Assembly: GCA_022823235.1 (NCBI GenBank) | Contig: JAJDXO010000009.1 | Coordinates: forward strand, 22,057-86,056 | Reading direction: 5' to 3' | DNA from: Rhodospirillales bacterium | Lineage (GTDB): Bacteria; Pseudomonadota; Alphaproteobacteria; Rhodospirillales; UBA2165 | Length of the DNA stretch: 64,000 nt | Shown here: positions 21,167 through 28,197 of the stretch, piece after piece | Numbering within the stretch: position 1 is the first letter of the stretch | Layout: every line of letters begins with the position of its first letter | Made by a program: the position numbers and the translations under genes | Notes under the pieces: generated by a model | The model's input: the letters and a program-made list of their open reading frames with translations, nothing else | What the model was told of the DNA's origin: nothing | The model's database searches: none

Positions 21167-22252
21167 ATGAAGCAAGATTTTAGAATCGGGATACTCACGA
21201 GTGGCGGCGATTGTGCCGGTCTCAACGCGGCGATCCGGGCCGCCGTGCAGCGTGCCGACGACGGGTATGGCTGGCAAGTCATCGGTATTCACGACGGGTC
21301 GAGGGGTCTGCTGGAGCGTCCGATGCGCTACGAGGAACTGAGTCCCGGGCTGTTTACCGGCGATATCCTGCGCATGGGGGGCACCATACTCGGAACCACC
21401 ACTCACGGAGATCCGTTCGCCTATCCTATGCCCGACGGGACGACACGAGATATTTCCCCGCAATTCGTTTCCGGCTTTCAGGAGCTGGAGTTGAGCGGGC
21501 TGATCGTCATCGGCGGAGACGGAAGTCTCAAGATTCTCCATCGGCTGGCTGAACTCGGCGGCATTCCGATGATTGCCATTCCCAAGACGATTGACAATGA
21601 TGTGCCGCTCACCGAATACGCCATCGGGTTCACCACGGCCCTCAGCACGGCTGTTGAGGCACTCGACCGGCTGCTGCCGACCGCCGAGAGCCACGAGCGG
21701 GTCATGATCCTGGAGGTGATGGGGCGGGACGCCGGACACATCGCGCTCAGCGCCGGGATCGCCGGTGGCGCCGATGTCATATTGATCCCCGAAATTCCTT
21801 TCGATATCGAGAAGGTGGCCGCAAAGATCAACCGCGTCCGGGAACGCGGCCGCAATCACTCCCTCGTTGTCGTCGCGGAAGCCGCCCATCCGCTTGGTGA
21901 AGGAGCCCGGTCGTACATCACCACCCAGGGATACCAGCGCTATGGCGGGGTGGGGCAGCTCCTCAGCGAGCAGATCTCGGAACACACCGGATCCGATACC
22001 CGGGTAACGGTTCTGGGCCATGTTCAGCGCGGCGGCGTTCCAAGCAGCCACGACCGAATTGTCGCTTCGGCCTTTGGCGTGAAAGCGGTCGATCTTCTGG
22101 CCGAAGGGAAGACCGGCCGCATGGTCTCCTGGCAGCATCGCCAGGTGGTGGACGTGCCGCTCGAGGAGGTCAATCAACGCACCCGTGCCGTTTCTCTCGA
22201 CGACACGCTGGTGGGCACGGCCCGTGGTCTCGGCATATCGCTCGGGGACTAG
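21167..22252 (+). CDS. pfkA: 6-phosphofructokinase
   Basis: It phosphorylates fructose 6-phosphate to the 1,6-bisphosphate. The 361-residue protein shows GILTSGGDCAGLNAAIR, IGGDGSLKI, PKTIDNDVP, the substrate-binding EVMGRDAGHIAL and GHVQRGG. The donor-site residues are mixed: glycine after GGD is typical of ATP enzymes, while the lysine of PKTIDND is typical of pyrophosphate-dependent and group III enzymes. Group III members with this combination have been reported to use ATP, so ATP is the likelier donor, but this is inference. The TIGR02444 gene follows after 2 nt. Confidence 0.92.
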   Translation: MKQDFRIGILTSGGDCAGLNAAIRAAVQRADDGYGWQVIGIHDGSRGLLERPMRYEELSPGLFTGDILRMGGTILGTTTHGDPFAYPMPDGTTRDISPQFVSGFQELELSGLIVIGGDGSLKILHRLAELGGIPMIAIPKTIDNDVPLTEYAIGFTTALSTAVEALDRLLPTAESHERVMILEVMGRDAGHIALSAGIAGGADVILIPEIPFDIEKVAAKINRVRERGRNHSLVVVAEAAHPLGEGARSYITTQGYQRYGGVGQLLSEQISEHTGSDTRVTVLGHVQRGGVPSSHDRIVASAFGVKAVDLLAEGKTGRMVSWQHRQVVDVPLEEVNQRTRAVSLDDTLVGTARGLGISLGD

Positions 22253-22254
22253 GA

Positions 22255-22791
22255 ATGCCCTCCGCCGGGACAAATCACTTCTGGCAATTCTCGTTGGATT
22301 TCTATGAGCGGGACGGCGTCGCGGCGGCGTGCTTGACGCTGCAGGATCACCTCGGCCTTGACGTCAACATCCTGCTGTACGCCGCGTGGCTGGCGAGCCA
22401 AGGCCGGACCGCCTCGGTCGCCGATTTCGAACAGGTGGATCTCCTCATTGCGCCTTGGCGGGAAGAGGTGATTCGGCCGCTTCGGCGAATCAGGCGTTGG
22501 CTCAAGGAACCCGGGCCGGATGCGTCCGTCGGCAGCATCCGGGAGTATCGTGCGGGTATCAAGTCCGCGGAACTCGAAGCGGAAAAGATTGTTCAAGACA
22601 TGATTTTTGCCTCCCATTTGCGACTGCAAAAGCCGGACGGAGACGGGCCCGGTGACATCCGCCGGGCACTCTCCAACTATCTGAAAATGAGGGCGGTTTC
22701 CCCGGATAACGACGCGGCCCGGGAATTGGATGCCATTTATGCGGCGTTCGACCGGCTTGTCCGAACGGGGGGCCGACAGAGCGGCTCTTGA
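22255..22791 (+). CDS. TIGR02444-type (DUF2390) protein of unknown function
   Basis: A 178-residue soluble protein. FWQFSLDFYERDGVAAACL, LQDHLGLDVNILLYAAWLAS and the following WREEVIRPLRRIRRWLK place it in the TIGR02444/DUF2390 family, which has no established function. It follows phosphofructokinase by 2 nt and is surely co-transcribed with it. No catalytic motif or membrane segment is visible. Confidence 0.8.
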   Translation: MPSAGTNHFWQFSLDFYERDGVAAACLTLQDHLGLDVNILLYAAWLASQGRTASVADFEQVDLLIAPWREEVIRPLRRIRRWLKEPGPDASVGSIREYRAGIKSAELEAEKIVQDMIFASHLRLQKPDGDGPGDIRRALSNYLKMRAVSPDNDAARELDAIYAAFDRLVRTGGRQSGS

Positions 22792-22857
22792 TTTCGCCGC
22801 AAAGGGAGCCTTAAGATTGCAAGCAGCGAAAGAAGGCCAAGTTAGGAGGTAAGTTAG

Positions 22858-23025
22858 ATGGCGGATAAGGATCGAATCGACGTGCTGAAAACGAGGCACC
22901 AAGAACTCGAATCCGAAATCGAAAGAGAGTTTGAAAGTTCTACCCCCGATGATTTGCTCATCGCGACTCTCAAACGCCAGAAGCTCCGAATAAAAGACGA
23001 GCTCGCGGAGCTCAACGCCCTGTAA
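22858..23025 (+). CDS. second YdcH/DUF465-family protein
   Basis: A 55-residue frame starting at ATG 22858, 9 nt after a strong AGGAGG. The protein reads MADKDRIDVLKTRHQELESE near the start, then LKRQKLRIKDELAELNAL at the end: the helix-turn-helix coiled-coil pattern and the LKRxKLxxKDE motif of DUF465. It is a paralogue of the protein at 20857. It lies 66 nt after the DUF2390 gene and may be part of that transcript. Function is unknown. Confidence 0.85.
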   Translation: MADKDRIDVLKTRHQELESEIEREFESSTPDDLLIATLKRQKLRIKDELAELNAL

Positions 23026-23202
23026 GAGAATCGGTATCGGGCGGAAATCGCCTGCCACTGACAGTGAATTGATCGGCGCCGTCTGGCGAACGCCGTTCGC
23101 GCACCTAAATCATATATAGTTGCGATTCCGACCGGCGCCCGTGCCGTCGGCGGCGTTCCGTGCGGCCGGCGCGGACCGGCCTTGCTATTGGGATTTGGGT
23201 TC

Positions 23203-24702
23203 ATGCTTCACGATATTCTCAAGTCAATCGGTCTGCCGTTGTCGGACGTGGATGGCGGCGGCCATCCGGTCGCTTCACCGATTGATGGAACGGTCATCGC
23301 GACGGTGGCCGCTGATACAGCCGAGTCCGCCGGAGCCAAATTGTCCGCGGCTGAGCACGCCTTTCAGCACTGGCGAGATGTCCCGCCGCCGCGCCGCGGA
23401 GAGCTCATCCGGCTTTTCGGCAACCAGCTTCGCCGGCACAAGGAGCCCCTTGGCCGCTTGGTGACGCTCGAGACCGGAAAGATTCTTCAAGAGGGCCTCG
23501 GTGAGGTCCAGGAAATGATCGACATTTGTGACTTCGCGGTCGGCCTTTCCCGCCAACTCTACGGTTTGACCATCGCTTCGGAACGGCCCGGGCATCGGAT
23601 GATGGAAACCTGGCACCCCCTGGGTCCCGTGGGCGTCATCAGCGCGTTCAATTTTCCCGTCGCCGTCTGGTCATGGAATACGGCGCTGGCGATCGTTTGC
23701 GGTGATCCGGTGGTATGGAAACCATCCGAGAAAACACCCGTTACGGCACTGGCGTGCCAGCACCTCTTCGAGCGGGCGGCGGCGGAGTTCGGCGATGCGC
23801 CAGTGGGCCTGTCGTCGGTCGTGATCGGGGACCGAACCATCGGTCAACTCGTTGTCGACGATCCGCGGATGCGTCTGATCAGCGCGACCGGCAGCTGCCG
23901 CATGGGCCGGGAGGTGGGTCCCCGGGTGGCCCGGCGGTTTGGCCGCTTGATCCTCGAACTCGGCGGCAACAACGCTATGATTGTCGCCCCGTCCGCCGAC
24001 CTGGACTTGGCTGTCCGGGCGATCCTGTTTGCGGCCGTCGGAACGGCGGGGCAAAGGTGTACGTCCTTACGCCGCCTGATCGCTCACACCGATGTCCGTG
24101 AAGAATTGCTCTCGCGGCTGAAAGCGGCCTATGCGGAGGTCCCGGTCGGTGATCCGTTTGCCGGGAAAACGCTGGTCGGCCCGCTGATCGACCGGGCGGC
24201 CTTCGACGAAATGCAATCGGCGTTGAAGCAGGCGCGGAAAGAAGGCGGGGTCGTGACCGGCGGAGAGAGGCAACTCGGCGATACCTGCCCGGAGGCGTTC
24301 TATGTCCGGCCGGCCATCGCCGAAATGCCCGGGCAATCGGCCATCGTCCGCGAAGAGACGTTCGCCCCCATATTGTACGTCCTCGGATATGACGATTTGG
24401 ACGACGCGGTCGCGATCCACAACGATGTCGATCAGGGCCTCGCGTCGAGTATCTTCACGACCGATCTGCGGGAGGCCGAACGGTTCCTGTCGGCCTCGGG
24501 GAGCGATTGCGGCATAGCCAACGTGAACATCGGTCCGTCGGGCGCCGAAATCGGCGGAGCCTTTGGCGGCGAGAAGGCAACCGGCGGGGGGCGCGAGTCC
24601 GGCTCCGATGCCTGGAAGGCCTATATGCGCCGGGCGACGAACACCGTCAACTACTCACGGGAATTGCCCCTCGCACAGGGGATTTCGTTCGGCGACGGAT
24701 AG
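23203..24702 (+). CDS. amaB: aldehyde dehydrogenase, ALDH7 (aminoadipate semialdehyde) type
   Basis: A 499-residue NAD-dependent aldehyde dehydrogenase. LELGGNNAMIV (general-base glutamate) and GQRCTSLRR (catalytic cysteine) are the ALDH7/antiquitin forms of the family motifs; this group oxidises L-2-aminoadipate 6-semialdehyde (in equilibrium with piperideine-6-carboxylate) in lysine catabolism. The end NIGPSGAEIGGAFGGEKATGG also fits ALDH7. The start is ATG 23203; a TTG at 23182 is in frame but lacks a good site. No other lysine-degradation gene is nearby, so the physiological substrate is inferred from family only. Confidence 0.85.
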   Translation: MLHDILKSIGLPLSDVDGGGHPVASPIDGTVIATVAADTAESAGAKLSAAEHAFQHWRDVPPPRRGELIRLFGNQLRRHKEPLGRLVTLETGKILQEGLGEVQEMIDICDFAVGLSRQLYGLTIASERPGHRMMETWHPLGPVGVISAFNFPVAVWSWNTALAIVCGDPVVWKPSEKTPVTALACQHLFERAAAEFGDAPVGLSSVVIGDRTIGQLVVDDPRMRLISATGSCRMGREVGPRVARRFGRLILELGGNNAMIVAPSADLDLAVRAILFAAVGTAGQRCTSLRRLIAHTDVREELLSRLKAAYAEVPVGDPFAGKTLVGPLIDRAAFDEMQSALKQARKEGGVVTGGERQLGDTCPEAFYVRPAIAEMPGQSAIVREETFAPILYVLGYDDLDDAVAIHNDVDQGLASSIFTTDLREAERFLSASGSDCGIANVNIGPSGAEIGGAFGGEKATGGGRESGSDAWKAYMRRATNTVNYSRELPLAQGISFGDG

Positions 24703-24714
24703 CCGGATACTGCT

Positions 24715-25443
24715 CTAATCGTTGGCGGTCGGTGGTTGCGGGGCGAACGGATCCGGGGTGTCCCCGGAGTCCTCCACCGCCGCCGGAACATCGCCGAATA
24801 CCTCGGCGGCCGGTGCGACGGCGGCGGCGGGATGGCTCTCGGCCCCGGCCGCCTCGCCGGCCGGCGGAGCGGTTTCCCCGGCCTCGGCCGGCGGTTGTTG
24901 AGGCGGCGCGTGCTCCGTGCCGGCGCGCTTCCGGGCGATTGCGACCATTTTCTCCAGATCGGCCGCCGAACAGAGCCCGAGATAGACCGGGCTCTGCGCC
25001 TTGATATTGGCGATATTGCGATGGGTCCGGCTGCGCACCGATTCGATGGTCGGCTTGGTGGTGCCGATCAGGCGGCTGATCTGGGCATCGCTGAGTTCGG
25101 GATAGCTCTTCAGAAGCCAGGCGATAGCGTCGGGCCGGTCCTGCCGCTTCGAGATCGGCGTGTAGCGGGCGCCCTTCTGGCGGACCTTCGGGAGCGGGAC
25201 CGACGGTTTCGACATTTCCAGCCGGGCGTCGGAATCCTCTTCACACTTCTCGATTTGCGCTTTGCTGACCTGGCCGTTGGCGACCGGGTCGAGGCCCTGC
25301 ATGCCCGGCGCGACCTCGCCGTCGGCGATCGCCTGAACCTCGAGGATATGAAGGCCGCAGTAGTCCGCGATCTGATCGAATGTCAGCGCCGTATTGTCGA
25401 CCAGCCAAACAGCGGTCGCCTTTGGCATGAGAGGCTGTGCCAT
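24715..25443 (-). CDS. trcR: cell-cycle transcriptional regulator TrcR (DUF1013)
   Basis: A 242-residue protein. LMPKATAVWLVDNTALTFDQ at the start, then IADYCGLHILEVQAIADGE and ISRLIGTTKPTIESVRSRTH, look like two helix-turn-helix-type segments and match the alphaproteobacterial DUF1013 family, named TrcR and annotated as a cell-cycle transcriptional regulator. The last 60 residues are rich in alanine, proline and glutamate and probably disordered. The start is ATG 25443, preceded by GAGGAAG; an upstream in-frame ATG is less likely. It is convergent with amaB (12 nt between stops). Confidence 0.85.
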   Translation of the reverse strand: MAQPLMPKATAVWLVDNTALTFDQIADYCGLHILEVQAIADGEVAPGMQGLDPVANGQVSKAQIEKCEEDSDARLEMSKPSVPLPKVRQKGARYTPISKRQDRPDAIAWLLKSYPELSDAQISRLIGTTKPTIESVRSRTHRNIANIKAQSPVYLGLCSAADLEKMVAIARKRAGTEHAPPQQPPAEAGETAPPAGEAAGAESHPAAAVAPAAEVFGDVPAAVEDSGDTPDPFAPQPPTAND

Positions 25444-25555
25444 CACACGTCTTCCTCGTTTAAGGTGATACAGGCGGACCATGGTCTACGCCTGGAATGT
25501 CGCGCGCAATATAGCCGCCGCCCCAGGCCCGGTCAAACCTGCGGAAAAACTGCCG

Positions 25556-26560
25556 TTAGCCGATTGTCAGGACTATTTTTCCGATATGGCGCCCTTCTTC
25601 CATGACGCGATGCGCCTCGGCGGCATCGTTCAGCGCCAAGGTTTCGTATATCACCGGTTTCAGCTTCCCGTCTTCGAACAGCGGCCAGACCCGTGATTTC
25701 AGGTTCTCCGCGATTTGGCTCTTGAAAGCCGTGTCCCGCGCCCTCAGGGTTGATCCGGTAATGGTCATCCGTTTGACGAAGACCTGTCTGAAATCCACCT
25801 CCGCCTTCGATCCGCCGAGAGCCGCGATTATGCAGAGCCTGCCGCTCACGGCCATGCAGGCGATGTTTCTCGGGATATAGTCCCCGGCGACCATGTCCAG
25901 CACGACGTCGGCTCCATTGCCGCCGGTGTGGTTCGTCACCTCCTCGACAAAATCCTGTTCCTTGTAGTTGATGGCCAGTTCCGCACCCAAATCGAGACAC
26001 GCCCGGCACTTTTCGGCCGAACCCGCGGTGGCGATGACATGGCTCCCCAACTGCGAGGCGAGCATGATCGCGGTAGTGCCGATACCGCTTGATCCACCGT
26101 GGACCAGGAGGGTTTCCCCGGGCTGCAGGGCGCACCGGTCAAAGACGTTGCTCCAGACCGTAAAGAAGGTCTCGGGAATGGCCGCCGCTTCCACCATGTT
26201 GAGGCCGTCCGGAACGGGCAGGGCTTGGGCTGCCGGAACCGCGCAGTACTCGGCGTAGCCGCCGCCGGCGACCAGCGCGATTACGTTGTCGCCCACATTC
26301 CATCCGCTGACGCCGCCGCCGAGCGCGGCGATGGTGCCTGCGATCTCCAGGCCGGGGATATCGGTCACGCCGGGCGGCGGCGGATAGCGGCCTTCCCGTT
26401 GGACCATATCGGGGCGATTGACCCCGGCGGCTTCGACCCGGACCAGAATTTCGCCGTCGGCGGCATCGGGAACCGGGCGCCGGCCGGGTTTCAGGGCCTC
26501 GGGCCCCCCCGGTTCCGGAATTTCGATGCATTGCATGTCATTGGGGAGTTGATCGGTCAT
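25556..26560 (-). CDS. zinc-independent quinone/NAD(P)H oxidoreductase (PIG3-type)
   Basis: A 334-residue medium-chain dehydrogenase/reductase. GVNRPDMVQREGRYPPPPG and PGLEIAGTI are typical of the PIG3-like quinone oxidoreductase branch, and the nucleotide-binding LLVHGGSSGIGTTAIMLA is clear. Family members reduce quinones or act as enoyl reductases with NADPH; the substrate here is unknown. The start is ATG 26560, with GGAG 5 nt upstream. It is divergent from the DUF1192 gene. Confidence 0.88.
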   Translation of the reverse strand: MTDQLPNDMQCIEIPEPGGPEALKPGRRPVPDAADGEILVRVEAAGVNRPDMVQREGRYPPPPGVTDIPGLEIAGTIAALGGGVSGWNVGDNVIALVAGGGYAEYCAVPAAQALPVPDGLNMVEAAAIPETFFTVWSNVFDRCALQPGETLLVHGGSSGIGTTAIMLASQLGSHVIATAGSAEKCRACLDLGAELAINYKEQDFVEEVTNHTGGNGADVVLDMVAGDYIPRNIACMAVSGRLCIIAALGGSKAEVDFRQVFVKRMTITGSTLRARDTAFKSQIAENLKSRVWPLFEDGKLKPVIYETLALNDAAEAHRVMEEGRHIGKIVLTIG

Positions 26561-26654
26561 GGTCGCTCCGGTTGTCGCTCGTGGCTTTGGTCTAGTATGC
26601 TTGCCGGCAACGGCCAAGCAAGACCCGGCGGGTCTTCAGCGGAAGGAGCGTGCG

Positions 26655-26837
26655 ATGGATACCGATGATCTCGAACCCGTTGAGAAAAAGCCGGATCAAA
26701 AGGACCTGGAGATCATGTCCATCGAGGCGCTGCACGAGTACATCGCTGAAATGGAGGGGGAAATCGAGCGCGCCCGCGCGGCCATTGCCTTGAAGGAGAA
26801 TGCTCGTTCGGGTGCGGAATCTTTTTTCCGCAAGTGA
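26655..26837 (+). CDS. DUF1192-family protein
   Basis: A 60-residue acidic protein with a predicted coiled coil (IEALHEYIAEMEGEIERAR) and the end KENARSGAESFFRK, matching DUF1192, a small alphaproteobacterial family of unknown function. ATG 26655 is preceded by AAGGAG. The gene is followed within 30 nt by a CtrA-type box, described separately, so it lies directly upstream of the candidate small RNA. Confidence 0.85.
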   Translation: MDTDDLEPVEKKPDQKDLEIMSIEALHEYIAEMEGEIERARAAIALKENARSGAESFFRK

Positions 26838-26864
26838 CCGGCGCGTCACGCCGCCATGGCTCCA

Positions 26865-26894
26865 TTAAGAGTCTCTTAAGACTGGCCTGATACA
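26865..26894 (+). promoter_or_regulatory. CtrA box with embedded GANTC site and candidate promoter
   Basis: TTAA-GAGTCTC-TTAA (26865-26879) is an exact match to the CtrA consensus TTAA-N7-TTAA. It is also a perfect palindrome around a central T and contains GAGTC, a CcrM-type GANTC methylation site. TTAAGA (26865-26870) can serve as -35, with GATACA (26889-26894) as -10 at an 18-bp spacing, predicting a start near 26901. CtrA could activate or repress here. Confidence 0.6.
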
Positions 26895-26900
26895 TTGATG

Positions 26901-27001
26901 GCGATCGATGAGATCGTCTGGCGGATTTACTCCGCCATTCGAACCTCTTTGACGCCTCCCTGTTAAACTCGAGCCGCCTCGTTTGGAGGCGGCTTTTTTT
27001 T
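26901..27001 (+). ncRNA. candidate CtrA-controlled small RNA (sRNA1)
   Basis: About 100 nt with no reading frame, running from the predicted start to a strong intrinsic terminator. Three stem-loops are visible: one at 26900-26918 (GGCGATC / GATCGTC), one at 26919-26937 (TGGCGGA / TCCGCCA), and the terminator at 26972-27001 (9-bp stem AGCCGCCTC / GAGGCGGCT plus eight Ts). The stretch between stems two and three (26938-26971) is predicted single-stranded and holds GCCTCCC, an anti-Shine-Dalgarno-like motif. This is the layout of a trans-acting regulatory RNA. The alternative is simply the 3' untranslated region of the DUF1192 gene. Confidence 0.5.
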
Positions 27002-27025
27002 GTGTAAAGGCCGTCGCATCGACCC

Positions 27026-27137
27026 TTGACCCCTTGATGGAGTCTTATGTAAAGTCCGTGACGAAGCGTACTATACGGGCGAGTTTAACAGGGACTAGCT
27101 TGCTTTCGGGGCGGCCTTCGGGCGGCCCCATTTTTTT
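27026..27137 (+). ncRNA. second candidate small RNA with its promoter (sRNA2)
   Basis: A possible promoter, TTGACC (27026-27031) with TAAAGT 18 bp on (27050-27055), has a GAGTC site in its spacer. It would give an RNA from about 27062 to an intrinsic terminator at 27109-27137 (GGGGC and GCC arms around a TTCG loop, then seven Ts). The RNA would contain 27080-27094, which is complementary over 15 nt to 26957-26971 of sRNA1. No reading frame is convincing. The terminator is well supported, the promoter only moderately. Confidence 0.35.
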
Positions 27138-27221
27138 GTCCAAACTGGGCCGCCCGGTCATTGTCCATGCCCATTATCCATACGATGGCCGGGCGTGCTT
27201 TTCCCGGTATTCGCGTCTTGG

Positions 27222-27683
27222 TTACGCGGCCTTTTTGCCGTGTTCAATGGCCTTGGGCGCGGGGCCGCCGAGAATCTTGATCCGGCGCGGCTTCAGTTCC
27301 TCGGGAACCTTCCGGGCGAGATCGATCTCCAACAAGCCGTCGGCCAGGTGGGCATCGACCACCTTCACGTGGTCGGCGAGCTGGAAGCGGCGCTCGAACG
27401 AGCGAGTGGCGATTCCGCGGTGGAGATAGGCGTTCTCCCGATCGGCATCGAGTTTGCCGCTGACGACCACGACGTCTTCCTTCACGGTGACGTCGAGATC
27501 CTTCTCGCCAAAGCCCGCCACGGCGATGGAAATGCGATAGGCGTCATCGCTCAGTTTCTCGATATTGTACGGCGGGTAGGCGTCGTTGGCCTGGGCATAT
27601 TGCAGCGCTGAATCGAGGCGGCGCTGCAGGTTGTCGAAGCCGACGGAGGTACGGAACAGGGGTGAAAAATCAAACGTGCGCAT
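27222..27683 (-). CDS. Hsp20 small heat-shock protein (IbpA-like)
   Basis: A 153-residue alpha-crystallin-type chaperone that holds unfolding proteins in the cytoplasm. MRTFDFSPLFRTSVGFDNL at the start and YNIEKLSDDAYRISIAVAGF, then GLLEIDLARKVPEELKPRRI, match alphaproteobacterial IbpA/HspD proteins. ATG 27683 and an ATG two codons upstream (27689) share the AAGGAG site; the former gives the usual N terminus. A sigma-32-like promoter and a ROSE-like leader precede it, so both transcription and translation should be heat-controlled. Confidence 0.92.
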   Translation of the reverse strand: MRTFDFSPLFRTSVGFDNLQRRLDSALQYAQANDAYPPYNIEKLSDDAYRISIAVAGFGEKDLDVTVKEDVVVVSGKLDADRENAYLHRGIATRSFERRFQLADHVKVVDAHLADGLLEIDLARKVPEELKPRRIKILGGPAPKAIEHGKKAA

Positions 27684-27784
27684 GACCATATTCTCCTTAT
27701 GAAGCAACACGGTTTCCAAATGGCCCGCCAACTGGCCGGACCGGTTTCCCGGACGGCACCCTCTTCGTGAGGCATGCCGTCCTG
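27684..27784 (-). promoter_or_regulatory. ROSE-like RNA thermometer leader of hsp20
   Basis: The roughly 100-nt leader contains a stable 5' hairpin (GGACGGCA / TGCCGTCC around CCTC-ACGAA-GAGG). Immediately before the start, TTGCTT-CAT-AAGGAG lets UUGCUU pair with the ribosome site AAGGAG with a G opposite G. That UUGCU pairing with an unpaired G is the signature of ROSE elements, which melt on heat shock and are known to control small heat-shock genes in Alphaproteobacteria. Confidence 0.6.
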
Positions 27785-27790
27785 ACCCTC

Positions 27791-27818
27791 ATATAGCCGG
27801 CCGCCAACCGGCTTCAAG
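27791..27818 (-). promoter_or_regulatory. sigma-32 (RpoH)-type promoter of hsp20
   Basis: On the minus strand CTTGAA (27818-27813) is followed at a 16-bp spacing by CTATAT (27796-27791), then GAGGG. This fits the alphaproteobacterial RpoH pattern CTTG-N17/18-CYTATNT closely, with one base off in the -10 part. It places the start near 27784, upstream of the thermometer. Confidence 0.65.
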
Positions 27819-27912
27819 TCCCGAATTGTCGAAAATTTTCGGGGGGTTTAACGCCCGCGGCGCAACCGCTTCATTTCGCGGGCGCCACGGTCGCGCGGTT
27901 TTTTTTTGAAAC

Positions 27913-28134
27913 CTACTTGAGGCCCAGGTTCTGAAAGCGCTTGTTGAACTTCGCCACCTGACCGCCGCTGTCGACCAGACGATGTTCACCGGTCCATGCG
28001 GGGTGGGATTTGGAATCGATGTCCAATTTGAGCGTGTCGCCGGCCTCACCCCACGTCGAGCGCGTGGTGAACGTCGATCCATCGGTCATCGTGACCGTGA
28101 TCTCGTGGTAGTCCGGATGAATTTCCTTCTTCAT
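27913..28134 (-). CDS. rpmE: 50S ribosomal protein bL31
   Basis: A 73-residue ribosomal protein. [20 protein letters not shown] and [20 protein letters not shown] identify bL31. The zinc-binding cysteines of some L31 forms are absent, as in the C-minus type used independently of zinc. It lies upstream of hsp20 on the same strand but is separated by 129 nt that hold the sigma-32 promoter. The MFS gene ends 63 nt upstream. Confidence 0.95.
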   Translation of the reverse strand: MKKEIHPDYHEITVTMTDGSTFTTRSTWGEAGDTLKLDIDSKSHPAWTGEHRLVDSGGQVAKFNKRFQNLGLK

Positions 28135-28197
28135 GTCTCTGCTCCGTCGGCGAGGGCGCTTATATACATAAGGCCGGCCACCCTGGCAAGCCGGGGA

